A stretch of DNA of 64,000 nucleotides from Isoetes taiwanensis (GCA_021234155.1 JAJEKV010000174.1:1-64000); one strand, 5' to 3'; positions 45,847-59,286 are shown, counted from the first letter of the stretch. Notes: generated by a model from the letters alone, not told the origin. Translations and numbers: made by a program.

Positions 45847-46429
45847 GACAAACTTGGCATCTACATCCAGAGTTTATGTAGCCTCCCTAAAGTCATATAT
45901 AATAATGTATAGTGCTAAGTCAGTTTTGAGCAAACCCCACGAGAACCAGCCAAGCACTCTCAACCTATGGATCCAAGAATTCACCTACCGTTATTACAAC
46001 TTCCATTTATAATACCCTTTATTAGCATCTTAAACAATCAGTAAACGTCGATCTCACATCTAGAAATTTGAGAAGAGGAGGTTGATTATGACACATCACG
46101 ATAACCATTGGTAATGTGGGGCAACACACAAGATAAATGGCAGGAATAATATTTCAATGTTTTAAGGAATAAGATAACAAAACTCTTAGTATCTTGTGAA
46201 TATAACCCTCTTGTCTAAACTATATAATTGCTATAGGCAAGTCTCATATAGGTGACACCTGACACCGCCTTAAGGTATGTCCTGGGAAACAAGGTCTTTG
46301 CTTGACGAGGGTTGCCCTCCATGGCCGAGGGTGATGTGGCTTAAGTCATAGTTTAAAACCAAGAAGAATGCCATTAAAGGCTATATGATATGATCTGATG
46401 CCACTATGCTGCATGTCTATGTGGGCAAC
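45847..46429. other. No gene seen
   Basis: Mixed AT-rich sequence. No frame or exon-like block could be supported. Confidence 0.4.
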
Positions 46430-47675
<1,246 letters not shown>

Positions 47676-47781
47676 AGTTAATGACCACCCCAACAAAGAA
47701 GAAAATCAATATCTAAAAATTCCAAGTCTCCATTACTTCAAAACTAAGACTTTGTTGTTCCGGGATCTCCCAACGTAAGAA

Positions 47782-47911
47782 GATTAATAATAGTTAGAAA
47801 AGACATGGAGATCCCAATAAACATTACGGTATGTGACATATGTAACCAGCATGCATGATGCACAAAACTTAAAAAGATTATTGTTAGAAAAATACATGGA
47901 GATCGCAATAA
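47782..47911. repeat. 90-91 bp repeat units, first site
   Basis: One full unit from about 47829 (GTATGTGACATATGTAACCA) to 47911 (ACATGGAGATCGCAATAAAG), plus a partial unit before it. CATGGAGATC recurs 91 bp apart (47804 and 47895). Same family as 50551-50725. Confidence 0.85.
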
Positions 47912-48376
47912 AGTGGATCCTCTATTGGTGCGCGTCTTAGAACAAGATAAGCATCCCATTGCTTTTTGAAAGTCGAAATTGACTCCGGTGAGCTCAAATA
48001 CACAGTCTATGAAAAAGAATTACTTGCTATTGTTCATGCCCTTAAGACATGGAAGCATTATCTGATGGGATCCCGTTTTGAAATCAAAATAGACCAGCAG
48101 AGCATACAATTCCTTCTTACACAAGCTTCTGCAACCCCTCGTCAAATTAAGTGGGCCGAATATTTGCAACGATTTGGAGTGGATAAGATCCAGTATTTGC
48201 CAGGCAGCACAAATAAAGTTGCCGATGCACTGACTGATCCTTCACACCATTCCATTATTCAGGTGAATAACTTTTCCACTTGGAAGGAACGTACATTACA
48301 AGCCGTGCATCCCATAGGACACTATGTAACCAGAATGTGTGATGCACAAAACTTAGAAGATAATGTTCTGGCATGA
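47912..48376 (+). pseudogene. Ty3/gypsy RNase H fragment
   Basis: The frame from 47966 gives YTVYEKELLAIVHALKTWKH, then YLMGSRFEIKIDQQSIQFLL, then LPGSTNKVADALTD. This is the RNase H of Ty3/gypsy pol (usually YPVYEKELLA, ALK-WRHYL-G, I-TDH-SL, YxPG--N-VADALSR). The usual TDH is IDQ here. Upstream, LEQDKHPIAF and KSKLTP continue the domain in shifted frames from about 47920. The tail GHYVTRMCDAQNLED (48319-48366) is the same sequence as the core of the neighbouring 90-bp repeats. Only this pol fragment is present, with no RT or integrase next to it. Confidence 0.85.
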
Positions 48377-50484
48377 GTTAATCATGCCAACCTTTAACGT
48401 CCATATGCATGTTGATATAGGCAAGAATAGACAATATTTGCTTTTGTGAATATTTTTATATTAAAATTGTCTAATAATAGTATCATCAATATATTAGCTT
48501 TGAGTTTATCAATTTCAACAGAGAAAACAATGCTTTATAAGAAATGTGTTAAATCTACTTCTAAAGACGAAAATTTGGAAAGACAAATCCAAAACTTATG
48601 CTCAAAATGTCACCCTTAGAAGTAGTTAAGTACACTAAATAAAAATAGGTACATAAATCCAAAACTCAAAATTTTGTCCTGGCTCATTGACGTATTTTAG
48701 TTCATGATGGAACTTATTTTAGTTCTTAGTGAGTGATTATCGTTATATATGGTTCCAACATTGTTCGTGACTAAATATTGTAGTTGGCAAATACAACAAA
48801 CCATTTGCATTATCTGGCCTCGACATGTTATCTAAAAGTTGGATATGGCGGGTGTTATATTTACTCACGCAGGAACAGGGGAGTTCCCCACATCGGCATT
48901 CTCGTCGCGCCTTCTACTAATAATTGCATCCATCGGCATTGTCGTTTGCGCCTTCCACTAACAATCTTTGCATAACACGTCCAATGCATGTATAATGAGG
49001 TGGGTGCCATTGCATAATTCCTTATGATTATAAGTCGCACACATATGCATGATATGGTCAAATATATGCTTTGTACCTCTATTAATTGCATTCCCATTTT
49101 ATCAATATAAATTTTTGTGTAGTTCTGATAACAATTTAAATAGAAGCATTGCATTGTTCAACATCTCCAAAAAGGAACAAAAGGAACTTACATTAAAGGA
49201 ACTTACATTCTAATAAGCAATCATAATAACTTAGGCTAAGTTAGGCAAACACATGCTCTACAAAGTTCTTGGATTTTATCCATATAGGCAATGAAATCTA
49301 GCAAAGGGAGAGTCGCCATATTTTAGAGTTCCATGAGCACAACAGTTTTGAACCATGACACCCTTCCGCCATAAGTAAAATCCTCCGGGATGAAATCCTC
49401 CATGAAACAAAAATGCATACACCTTCATTGTATTATTCAAACATCATAAGTGTGTCATATAATGAAAAAGCTATTATCCAAGGGGCATTTAACACTCATT
49501 ACCTACCACTCTTGCCATAAGCATAAAGGCACATGCAACTTGCGACATCGGCACATAGCAACATGTTGTGAAGATTCAAGATAAGACAACAGAGATGACA
49601 TGGCATTGCTTGCCGACTTGCTTTGCTATGACATGTCTTCAAATGCAACAGCTTGCTTGCCTTGCAATCTTTGCAGATGAAACAATGATACAACTACAAA
49701 ATGGTGAAGAAAACTCACATGCAAATTGGGTATTTAGATAGTTCGCCTTTACGCATAGATCCACCTTCAGTATTATTAGATGGCATGCCGTTGTTCTCAT
49801 TGCCTGCAGAACATGCAGAACAAACAAACGATGGAAGAAAGTACAAAGGAGAAACACAAAATGATCTCCAATACTATTTTGATCAAACTCAAAAGTAATA
49901 GAGGAAACTGAAAGCAAAAAAACTGTCAGCGGCAGACTTCTGAATCTCAGAATCCTAAACATCAGCATGGAATGAAGATCTACTCTAAGAAATTTTAAGG
50001 AGATGAAACCTATTATGTTGTCACCGCAAAGGACCTCTTATCCTTCTTTGCTTAATGACAAGCTTTACAGAATAAGAACTTACATTCAATTTGATATGAA
50101 AATGGCCCCAAAATAAGAACAGTGAAATTATGCAAAGAAGTACACCTTGCATGCGGGACTGGCTTGCAAAAACGCAATGCAATGTTGGCTTCCTTTGTGA
50201 CAGAGCAGCAGATTCTCGGATTTTCCATCCTAAACAATCCTAATAGAGGCGCGATGCACCTGCTTAAAAAACGGTGATTAGAAAACTCGCAATTCTAAAA
50301 TTCATGATTGCGGATTAGAAAAAAACCCTGTGATTTGAAAAACCTGCAATATGAGCAAGTCAATGCGAAATTTTATTCAGTCGATCTCTATGATAGATCA
50401 AGATTACTACCCAGAATATTTGGGAAAAATGATAATAGAGAAGCTAAGATCGAGAAAATAACATTCCTTTATTCTCGAAAATCG
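48377..50484. other. No gene seen
   Basis: AT-rich sequence with short frames on both strands (for example 48861-49154 minus, 49639-49968 minus). I looked here for the missing 3' exons of TLP18.3 on the minus strand and did not find them. At 48853-48965 a CCATCGGCATT...GTCG...GCGCCTTC block is repeated about 50 bp apart. Confidence 0.4.
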
Positions 50485-50487
50485 CAT

Positions 50488-50540
50488 GCCACATACGGGC
50501 ATATCTGAAGAAGTGCCACATCTGGGGCATATCTGAAGTA
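50488..50540 (+). repeat. Short tandem duplication, about 28 bp
   Basis: GCCACATACGGGCATATCTG and GCCACATCTGGGGCATATCT stand next to each other, just upstream of the 90-bp repeat array. Confidence 0.75.
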
Positions 50541-50550
50541 AGAAGTTACG

Positions 50551-50725
50551 GTATGTGACATATGTAACCAGAATGCATGATGCACAAAACTTAGAAGATT
50601 ATTGTTAGAAAAATACATGGAGATCGCAATAAACAGCCTGGTATCTGACATAAGACACTATGTAACCAGTGTGATGCACAAAACTTAGAAGATTATAATT
50701 AAAGAGGTACACGGAAGGTTTTACG
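50551..50725. repeat. 90-bp repeat units, second site, two tandem copies
   Basis: Units start at 50551 (GTATGTGACATATGTAACCA) and 50641 (GTATCTGACATAAGACACTA). Both contain GATGCACAAAACTTAGAAGA. They interrupt the TLP18.3 locus immediately 3' of its second exon (minus strand). Confidence 0.85.
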
Positions 50726-51093
50726 TGTGGCGCTTCTAGTATACTATCTCCCACTGCTTTGGTGGAAGCGGGGCCCCCCGGTTCTGACACCTTCCTTTTG
50801 GGTCGTGATAAGCAAAACAACGCCCTTCTTGTTTCCCTCTTCGATAGTAGGGTACCATTTCTCCAGTAACATATCAGCAAATTCAAAAGCATCTGCCTTG
50901 CTCTACAGAGCATAAAACCACATCGTTATACAGATTTGCAAGACAAAAACAAGCTTATTCAAACCCTAAATGCCATGCCCCATCATGTTTTTCTTACAGT
51001 GAGTTTGCGCAGTGTAACCACATTGATATGATACCCTGTCCGCTTTTCCAAATCCGTCAACAATCTCTTTAAATCCGATTTCGTGATCCGTTG
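50725..51093 (-). pseudogene. TLP18.3-type thylakoid lumen protein, two exons
   Basis: Two minus-strand exons. 51093-50998 encodes [20 protein letters not shown] plus YHINVVTLRKLT (32 codons). 50902 to about 50725 encodes SKADAFEFADMLLEKWYPTI, then EEGNKKGVVLLITTQKEG, then TKAVGDSILEA after a one-base shift in a C-run near 50770. Acceptors GATTGCAG and CTGTAG and donor GTAAGA fit, and the exons join in phase 0. This is the TPM domain of plant TLP18.3 (Arabidopsis At1g54780 family), a lumen protein linked to photosystem II repair. The transit-peptide exon, the DDAG segment and the C-terminal half with the membrane anchor are not found nearby. The 3' side runs straight into the 90-bp repeats. 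Fragment or repeat-disrupted gene; the single extra C could also be a sequencing error. Confidence 0.85.
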
Positions 51094-54082
51094 CTGCAAT
51101 CATATTTAACCTGCTGTAATTGGGGAAACACTCCAGAGCGCCGGGTTACAACACCGCCAATTCTAATCATGCACACCAGTTAACCGGTTTCACAGGGGCT
51201 GCTCAGCAATAGAAATGACCGCCACTTTACCCCCCATAATGGGTTTTTAGCAGTCATTGGCATATTCCAGGTATATATCGACATATGCTTGGAATATGCC
51301 ACAAGCCCACATAAACAAGGGTTTGCCCCCCTAGGGGCAACCCAAAAATATGGAGGATTAAAAAAAGAAGACACGTTGAAATGGGACGCAGTCCAGATCC
51401 GTTGCTAGGGTTAATTCGAAGCTTCTTTCAGCCTTGCATCTGGAGCCTGGCAGATAGACTCGCGTTTAAATGCCACGTTTTTGTGGATAAATCTCCATAA
51501 AAATATTTCTGAGCAGATTTGGAGGATTCTGCCCTGTTCTTCATGGATCCCGGATTGGATAGGCCTGATAAAACTTTGCAGCAAGCAATACTATAATCTG
51601 GTACTATAATCTGGCAGTTTCTGCAAAACTGGCCCTGCTTGCTGCAATTTCGAGTTGTTGAAAGTCATGGGGACCAGCTCGCAGCCTTCACTGTTGAATA
51701 ATTTCCTCTGTTTGCGCAGAATCAAAGGGCGTGGAACTGGGAAAGAGTTGGATAGAGGCAACGTAACATACAGAACCATTCGGTTTCATAGTAACCATAA
51801 CGTCCCAATCTACCACGAATTTGAATGCAATCATGAAAGGAAAACCAAGAATCTGGGAAAAAAAAGAAGAATGAAGACTGTGATGCTTCAGAAATTCTGA
51901 ATCGATTGAAATGCTGAGAAAATCGTGTGCTTGCCACGAAAGGGAAAATGTCTAAACCGGATTCAAAGCATTGAGGAGAAGCTTAGGGACCGAAATCCTT
52001 GGATTGGCCCTTCGCTTGCCCTGTTTTGACCTGCTTTCTTCGTACTAGCCTTTTGAGGCAGATCTGGCCACAGTCAAATGCAGCAAAGCCAAATTTTTTC
52101 GGCCTTGTTTGGATCGTCCTGTAGATGGAGAACAGGAAAAACGAAATGGTTAAATGAGATTGCTTTGTGTACTCTATGGAAAATTTATAACAAGGATCTT
52201 TGGTCAAAAATCTAATACCATGGCGAGGGTTAAACACAGGTGACTGCTTAGTGGTGTTCACTAAAAACAGGAGGACACAAAAATCAGTACGAGTAGGAGT
52301 ATAGTACAAATATGAGTATAGTACAATTAATGGCTTCTTTGAATTATCTCATTACTTTTGCAATAATGAGAATGATACTAACATATACTCCCCTAGTGCT
52401 TAACTCTTTTCAACGAGGAAATGCAAATGCTTCTGGTACTCTTATGCAAATGCTAACTAAGCATATATATATTGATTGTTGCCCCTACATTGTATTTGAG
52501 GGAGGAGATCAAGTTGTTGACCCAAATTTATTTTACTTCACTTTTTTCTTAACTTGCAATGGTCTTAATATGCACAATGCCTTATAATAAATTTGAGGCT
52601 AGCTATAACATTATTTGTTGTCATGCCTCATGTTTATAAAATAAGTCAAAAATCAAGTCTAGAGTAGCATTATCTGAGAAAAAATCGAAGTATTAATTAG
52701 ATGATGTATTACTAAACATTTGATATTAATAGCGATATATATTACTAAACGTTTTGATATAAATAGCGAGTCCAACTATGCAAGTTTGGAACCAAAAGAA
52801 ATGCTTTCATGGCGACCTTGGTCATGCGATAAATTTCTTGTAAATATAATTCCCATGAATGGCTCAATCGATTAAGGGTTCTTATTTGCTGGCTTAAACA
52901 TGCCTTTTGATATAGTAAAACCTTATCAATACGAATATGCCTATAAAATATCATGGTAAGGGCATCAAAACATACCACTCTTATCTCGCATGATTCAAAA
53001 TCAATAACATCAAAATAGAATAGAATCTCAGTAACTTTGGAGGATGCAAACTTCTTCAAAGCTACCATTGTCGACACTCTAAACTTAGACTTCCAATTAA
53101 AGATGTAAGGAATTAAACTATGAATAGGAACAATCCACGGGCTCTCTAATACTTGAAAAGGAACATGGAGCGAGAAGAAGGAACATCGAACATGGCACAT
53201 CACATGGAATGAGAAGAGGGCACATTAGAAGATGGAGCATCAGATCCAACAGAATGGGGAGCATCAGCAATGCGATATCACTAGATGGAAAGAAGAGGAA
53301 GGAACATTAGAACTACCAACCAATCCAGATATTAAAAACTATAAAAAACATTACTGAACTGCAATCTCAAACTTTGCCGCCTTCATCTGCGGTTCCTCCT
53401 CTTATACAATCGGCAGTGAAAACCCACATACACTATTGGTTGCATAAATTTTTGATATCTTTGACTTTCAATCTGGAGAGAAACTCAAAAACGCCTAAAT
53501 AGCTTCGAAAATCATTGCTCCAGATTTTTGAAACAATAATCTTAGGAAATAAAAAAATAACACCAAATTTTTGTTCTGCCAAACCGTAAATGCAACTTAT
53601 GTTGTATTCAGTCCTCTAAGCCTATCCTGTGTTGCCACGTATCATATATTCTTTTTCAGGAAAGTTAACTTAAATTACGTCCTGAATATTTACTTCACAT
53701 TCTAAAGAACATTCCAATTGTTTTTGCATTCTATGTGACATTCCAGATTACATTCTGCAAAACCAAGAAAGAATGGTAGATTGGTAGATATTCTATTTGG
53801 CATTCCAGTTTTCATTCTGTAAAATCAAGAAAGAATGGTCGAAAATCAATAAACTTTGACATTTGTTAGCATTTTTACAGTGGATTTCAAAATAGTGCTC
53901 CTAAATCAGGACACCCGTAACTCAAATCCGAAAACTATCTACTGTCCCGGACTGCTCAACTTATGATAACAACAAAATGCACATATATTTTCATTCTTGT
54001 TCCATGCATAGAAGAGCTAGGGAAGAATAAAACATGCACTTGGAACATTCTCAAAAAATGCAGAAGCTAACATGTAGACCTG
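51094..54082. other. Mostly unassigned; possible upstream region of TLP18.3
   Basis: The minus-strand frame 51779-51591 (MVLYVTLPLSNSFPVPRPLI...) is rich in S, P, R and K and could be a transit-peptide exon, but no link to the TPM exons is visible. A longer minus-strand frame at 52745-53203 (152 codons) is not recognised. At 53150-53300 GGAACAT and GGCACAT words recur. At 53740-53840 the text ATTCTGCAAAACCAAGAAAG and ATTCTGTAAAATCAAGAAAG marks a short duplication of about 75 bp. Confidence 0.35.
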
Positions 54083-54107
54083 CACAAACAAACAAACAAA
54101 CAAACAA
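54083..54107 (+). repeat. (ACAA)n microsatellite
   Basis: About six ACAA units. Confidence 0.9.
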
Positions 54108-54463
54108 GAAAGCAGGTGAAGAAAGAAACAGAAAACATGAGAGCTCCAAAGGAGTAAAACCTAACAGACAAATGACAGAGCAAATCTTGCGTAAGGCTTT
54201 CAATCAGAAGATGGAGTAGGATGCCAGAGAGCAAGGGTTCTAGGTGGAGGATGTATATGAATATTTGGTAAACCGGTCCTATCAATGGGTGGAAAAAGTA
54301 GTTTTCATTGTGTTGGCCAATAAATTGTGATTTTAGGAGGTTATGCTTGGCCATTCTTCATCGCTGTGAGCTGTGTAAGGGAAAGTGAATTGGGTATAAG
54401 GGACATCGAAACTTTTCTAACCGAAGCTATGGCGTGTTTAACTGGGATTCCTTTGGCCTTTAG

Positions 54464-55185
54464 GCCATGATGGTTCAGGAGGCATTTGAGTTCTTCAACG
54501 AAATGATTGAGAAGGGCTACACACCAGATGTTATTACATATAGCACACTTCTTGATGGCCTTTGTAAGGCCGACCAGTTGGATAAAGCATGTGCCATTAT
54601 GGATGAAATGATCGCAAAAGCCATCCAGATGCAGTTACTTATCCTTCTCTAATTGACGGCCTATGTAAAGATTCCAAATTGGATGAGGCGTTTCAGCTCT
54701 TGGGGGTGATGCTGAAAAAAGGTTTACTTGCAAATGTAGTTACATTCAGTGCTTTAATTGTTGGTCTTTGCAAGGCTCATTGAGTTGAAGAAGCATACAA
54801 GTTGTTTAAAGAGATGAGTAGTCAGCTGGTGTGCGCTCCAAATGGAGTCACTTATAATTCACTGCTTCAAGGTCTATGCAAGGGAAACAGAGCTCATGAT
54901 GCCTATGAACCATTTCTAGATATGAGGAAAAAGGGAAGCACTCCTGACGTTATCACATACACTATCCTTATCCATGGACTTTGTCGAGCTAGAAAATTTA
55001 CAGAAGCTTTAGATCTTCTTAAGGCAATGGTTGCAGTAGTCTGTCTTTCTAGTACATACATATACAATAATCTTGTGGATGCCTTCTGCAATACAAAGCC
55101 AGCAGATAAGGCCCAAGAAGTTATCAAAGGCATGCTACATAAGCAAGATCTTTCTATGATTGCCGAATCATGTCTTAGTATGTAG
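54464..55185 (+). pseudogene. P-type PPR protein pseudogene
   Basis: Starting at ATGATGG (54464-54467), the text contains 35-residue PPR units in register: EAFEFFNEMIEKGYTPDVIT, YSTLLDGLCKADQLDKACAI, VTYPSLIDGLCKDSKLDEAF (next frame), ALIVGLCKAH, VTYNSLLQGLCKGNRAHDAY, VITYTILIHGLCRARKFTEA and YNNLVDAFCNTKPADKAQEV. The GLCK-type consensus is that of P-class PPR proteins such as restorer-like factors, which bind organelle RNA. A frameshift lies near 54615 and a TGA stop at 54781-54783. A TAG precedes the first ATG in frame, so the 5' half, including any transit peptide, is missing. The final frame ends at 55185. Confidence 0.85.
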
Positions 55186-55473
55186 TTTCGAATGTAATTT
55201 CATTTTGATATGTACATGGTGCAGGGTAAGCGACATATATTGCAGAGCTATTGAGCTTTTATCTAATTTTCCTCTGAAATTAGGTGTTCTGCAGAGTCCT
55301 ATGTTCCTGAAACAGTTCCCTTCTTCTTTCTAGATATACAGCAGAAGACCTCTGTGGACTTAAAACCTCTTTTGGATACCTTTATATCTTTGAAGTCCAT
55401 TTTGAATTACGCATACACTATGAGAAAAAGCATGAGAAGGTAGGCCTGTTGGTATTGCTTTGCACCTTCAAAT

Positions 55474-55677
55474 ATGAAGTATGGCAGTGCCACAACTTCT
55501 TACCGTTCTTCATATGGAAAAGCAGATAAATCAAGGCAAGAAGGGCCATATGTTGGGGTGCATCCTAAATTGAAGGGTTTGGCTGGAGTTGCTAAAGGGT
55601 TTGGACTTACCTCTATTGGTGGCTTGCATGATGGTGAGATGAGGAAGAGGAATTCTTACTGGATGGATATGTTATGA
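55474..55677 (+). other. Unrecognised 67-codon frame
   Basis: Begins MKYGSATTSYRSSYGKADKS and includes VHPKLKGLAGVAKGFGL. It is Gly/Ser/Lys-rich and lies 290 bp after the PPR pseudogene. No family recognised; it may be chance or a fragment. Confidence 0.2.
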
Positions 55678-56383
55678 TATATGAAATAAAATTTTTTTTG
55701 CTAGACACATGTTCTCCATAAAGTATGGGAAACATCATTGCCATGCGAGTCACTTTATTATTTCATTGCCTATAGGTGCTTTCGTGTAGTACATGCACTT
55801 TTTATTACAAGCTCTTGGCAATCTTCTGATGAAGTGTTGGAATATACCTTGCATCCACGGGACAATTCAGGCAAACAGAGGTACAGAAACAACGTCCTGG
55901 AGGTCCCAATAATGCAATGAGTAAATGCTTCCCGAGTTTTTCCAATTTTGAATGTTCCATGCATCAATCTGTTTCTAACCTTTTTGGAACCATGGCTGCT
56001 CGACACTACACCAGACATCGTCCTCTTTCAAGGTTTACAAGAAATAGTGCCAGCTTGATTTGTTCTATATGGAAACCTTCAAAGACATCTTTGTTCTATT
56101 GCATTTATCAACAGGAGGCAACTTGTTTATCACTAGAAATGGTGGTCTTATTTTTGCTCTTTTTGAATGTAAAAATCTTTCGAACTTGATCCTTTTAGTA
56201 GACAATCTCTTATATATATTACTTTGACTGATGGGAGTCTGGAGATTCTAGTGATATCTCAAGCATAATAATACAAAAGTTTTGGGACTTGGCATTTGCA
56301 ACGGAACTACCAAAAGATGATGAAGATGTACAAAGGTAGTTGTTTGTATCCTCAATGTTATCCTCCATTTCACTATTTTAAGC

Positions 56384-56424
56384 TTTTCTTTTTCTTTTTC
56401 TTTTTCTTTTTTTCCTTTTTTTTG
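56384..56424 (+). repeat. (CTTTTT)n pyrimidine tract
   Basis: Repeated CTTTTT units ending in a T-run. Confidence 0.9.
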
Positions 56425-56654
56425 GCAATGAAACAACAACATCTGTGTGACAATAACACCAGATGTCTTTGGTTCAAAAGCTGGAAGAGCTACTTATAGC
56501 TTAGCTGGACCACCTAATTCCCTTCTTTTAGACAAAAAATGTACACGTTCATAGATTTAGCTGTGGTAGGCATCTTTGAGTCCTTAATATGAATATTAAT
56601 TTGCCTAGAATTCCATATTTAATGAGATTGTTTTTCAAGTACTGAAAGTCTTAC

Positions 56655-57365
56655 AGTACTTATGTCTGCAATTGTTCAACAAATTGAAGATGATGAGGGG
56701 GGTTGTGTACTACTGGAAAGCTAGGGTTGATTGACCAATACCACTGCATTCCCCCAAAGGGAGATCCAACTTGTGACAGCATTGTGAAATGTAAATTTTC
56801 CAAATGACCAACTGAATGAACGTGGCTAAAAAAAACTGGATTGCCATGCACATTTTGCCCTTGAAACATACCATGCTAACATCAATGGTTGGATTTGTGT
56901 TCAACACACCTGTCTGTATTTCTGATGCTCGTTCATCAAAAATCATACCTGGAAGAACATTTTCCCCATGTGCAGCTTTCTTATTTCAAATCCTAGAGGT
57001 CCATCAAACGTATATTGCCTTTGATTAACAAAGGTTCCAGAGGTAACTTGTTGGTTATGTGATTAATTATGTCCCTGTTGTGCATTGGCAGGGACAGTAG
57101 ATATACTGGGAGGCCAAGGGCAGAAACCTGGTGGTCCATCCATCATGCAGACGATGTTGACTACTGAAGCCATCCTGAATGCAGCAAACGATTGTCTTCT
57201 ACTAGGGAAATAGAGAACGGCTCTGCGTACAACCCTTATATGGAAATATGAAGGCAAAGATATGGGACCACTCAGATATGACATTTTCTGGACTTCGTTC
57301 AAACGCATGGTATGGTATGTGCTTACAATCTCCTTTTTGCAGTCACTTGTGAAGTCTAACTGCAT
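56655..57365 (-). pseudogene. Possible intronless Pro/Gln/Asn/His-rich protein remnant
   Basis: Successive minus-strand frames read MMDGPPGF and STVPANAQQGHN (57150-57065), SHNQQVTSGTFVNQRQYTFD, MIFDERASEIQTGVLNTNPT (56946-56890), and then GNPVFFSHVHSVGHLENLHF, then LSQVGSPFGGMQWYW down to a stop near 56660. Switching frames twice gives one continuous protein-like text without introns, as expected for a processed pseudogene of a low-complexity regulatory protein. I cannot name the parent. The competing plus-strand frame 56816-57028 looks less protein-like. Confidence 0.3.
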
Positions 57366-59250
57366 GACGAGATTTGAGTGGAAAGTTTCTAAACCTTAAT
57401 GAAGCATAAAAGTAAAAGCGTCTAATGAATGTTGAGGACTCTTTTGTAATCTTTATAACTTTGGAAATTTTAGCATACATAATGTACTTGATTCATGGCT
57501 TTCCAGTCATGTTGCAAATTTGCTGGAGAAAGCTGGATTTTTGAAAGACGATGCAATTGCAATCAATATGCATAATACCATTTGATGTCATTATCTATCT
57601 TGAGATTGTGCTAGCCAGAGGGGTTGTGGTTTCAATAGCTGATAGCTTTCTAGCTTGTGGAAATTGAGAATTGGTTGATAATCTCAACCAAGGGAATAGT
57701 CATTCAGGCCACCTTAGTAAAAAGGCAAGAAATCTCTCTCTTAAATGGTCACAGATAAAAATTTTGACACTTTTTCTCTCTTTGTGCTATACATGCCAAA
57801 CAAATATAAAACTCTCGCACTACCTGGAGAATTTTCAAATATTAGATTTACTTCTGGAACAATAGGCATAAACATTATCCATAGTATATACCTTTTATTA
57901 CCTGGTTATGATTACATAGACCACATTTCATTACGTACGTAGACGTAATAACTTTTCTACAAACTATCGACCCTCCTCCAAAATTAATCGGAAGTTATTA
58001 CCAACACTCTTCCAATATCTAGCACAACACCAATCAATAGGCAAAACTATCCCTTGATAGAATTAGCTCCCTACCAAGCCCGTTGAACAATCAATGCACG
58101 TAACATTCCATGTAGCTTCTCTTCTTTCAAACTGAAAAACACATAGTGGCAGTGAAAATGCACCTCTTAGACCTTATCAGAAGGATTATGGATGAGCTCC
58201 TCAAATGTATAGCATAAAGACGAGATAAAAACAACTTATATAATTACAATGGAAAGAGCAAACATGACAAGATCAAATTGGTTATTTCATCATTGATTAC
58301 AAACGAAACAAACTATCATTGGTCTAAAGTGCACCTAACAGGCTCCCATGAAGGGAGTGCTACGCAAATTAGTTGGAGATAAATAAAAAAGACAAACTTC
58401 TTAGATTGAATAGTGTTAAAGTGACTAAATATGGTTGTTGGCCTGAACATCCTCCTTACTCTAGGATAGCTTTCTATAGAGGCTGATGCAAGCCCCATTA
58501 GTGTTGTCAATAAGGAAGCCAAACGAAAGTAATGAAATAGAAATTTATATGTAATTGGTTTCATGACACTCTTAGGTATTGAATAGACCACTTATTTTCC
58601 TTTCTTTATTCATTTCTCAAGTGAGAAGGGTGACACCACGACGCAATGACAATGAAGATTCATATCCATGCTCGTGGTAAATAAAGCATGTCTTGTTGGC
58701 TGGAGTATTTGGTTGTGCCCAATTCATTCCAAAAGGTCTTAATTGGTTCTTGCTCCTATAAATATTTATCCATGGTAGAATAAATTGACAAAGATGTAGT
58801 TTGTGCCTTGGTAACTATGGATGGCCTTTTAATACCGCATGTCTGAGTTGGATATGTAATACTTGAGTTAGATGTCCGTTCTGTTGTTATAATTATTGGT
58901 GTTGTATGCTCCCCAAGGCCAAGAATTTGCACAAGCCATCAGATGTGGATGGCCGTAAATGTACTCCAAGATGTGGTAACCAACTTCTTGCTTTCGGTTT
59001 CAAGCTCAAAAGATAATCGGTTCTTTGCATGTTTTTCAACGATCTTGCTTGATCCGTGCTCAAATCATCTGCTCTCTTGATAGAAAGAATGAGGTTTTTA
59101 GGGGTTGGCAAGGCGATTCCACCGCTCAAGAAGCTAATTGCAAGCTCTATTCAAAGGTCAGCATGCCAAAACAAAGTCCCACGCTCAGTTCACCGCGTGG
59201 TTATCCTGGCCAAAAAAAACCTGGTTAGCTCGGACAAAAGTGTGGTAAGC
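57366..59250. other. No gene seen
   Basis: AT-rich sequence with short frames (for example 58316-58591 minus, 59025-59228 plus). No recognisable domain or exon pair. Confidence 0.4.
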
Positions 59251-59252
59251 TC

Positions 59253-59286
59253 GTGGTTAACCCGGACATGTGTCCGGGTTTACCAC
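59253..59286. repeat. 34-bp near-perfect palindrome
   Basis: GTGGTTAACCCGGACA, then TG, then TGTCCGGGTTTACCAC. 16-base arms with one mismatch around a 2-base centre. Related words (AGCTCGGACAAAAGTGTGGT) lie just upstream at 59228-59247. Confidence 0.9.

Noticed and set aside
52745-53203. 152-codon minus-strand frame as a gene
   Set aside because: Long for this AT-rich region, but no recognisable motif, no splice-linked neighbour and no upstream signals; left as unassigned.
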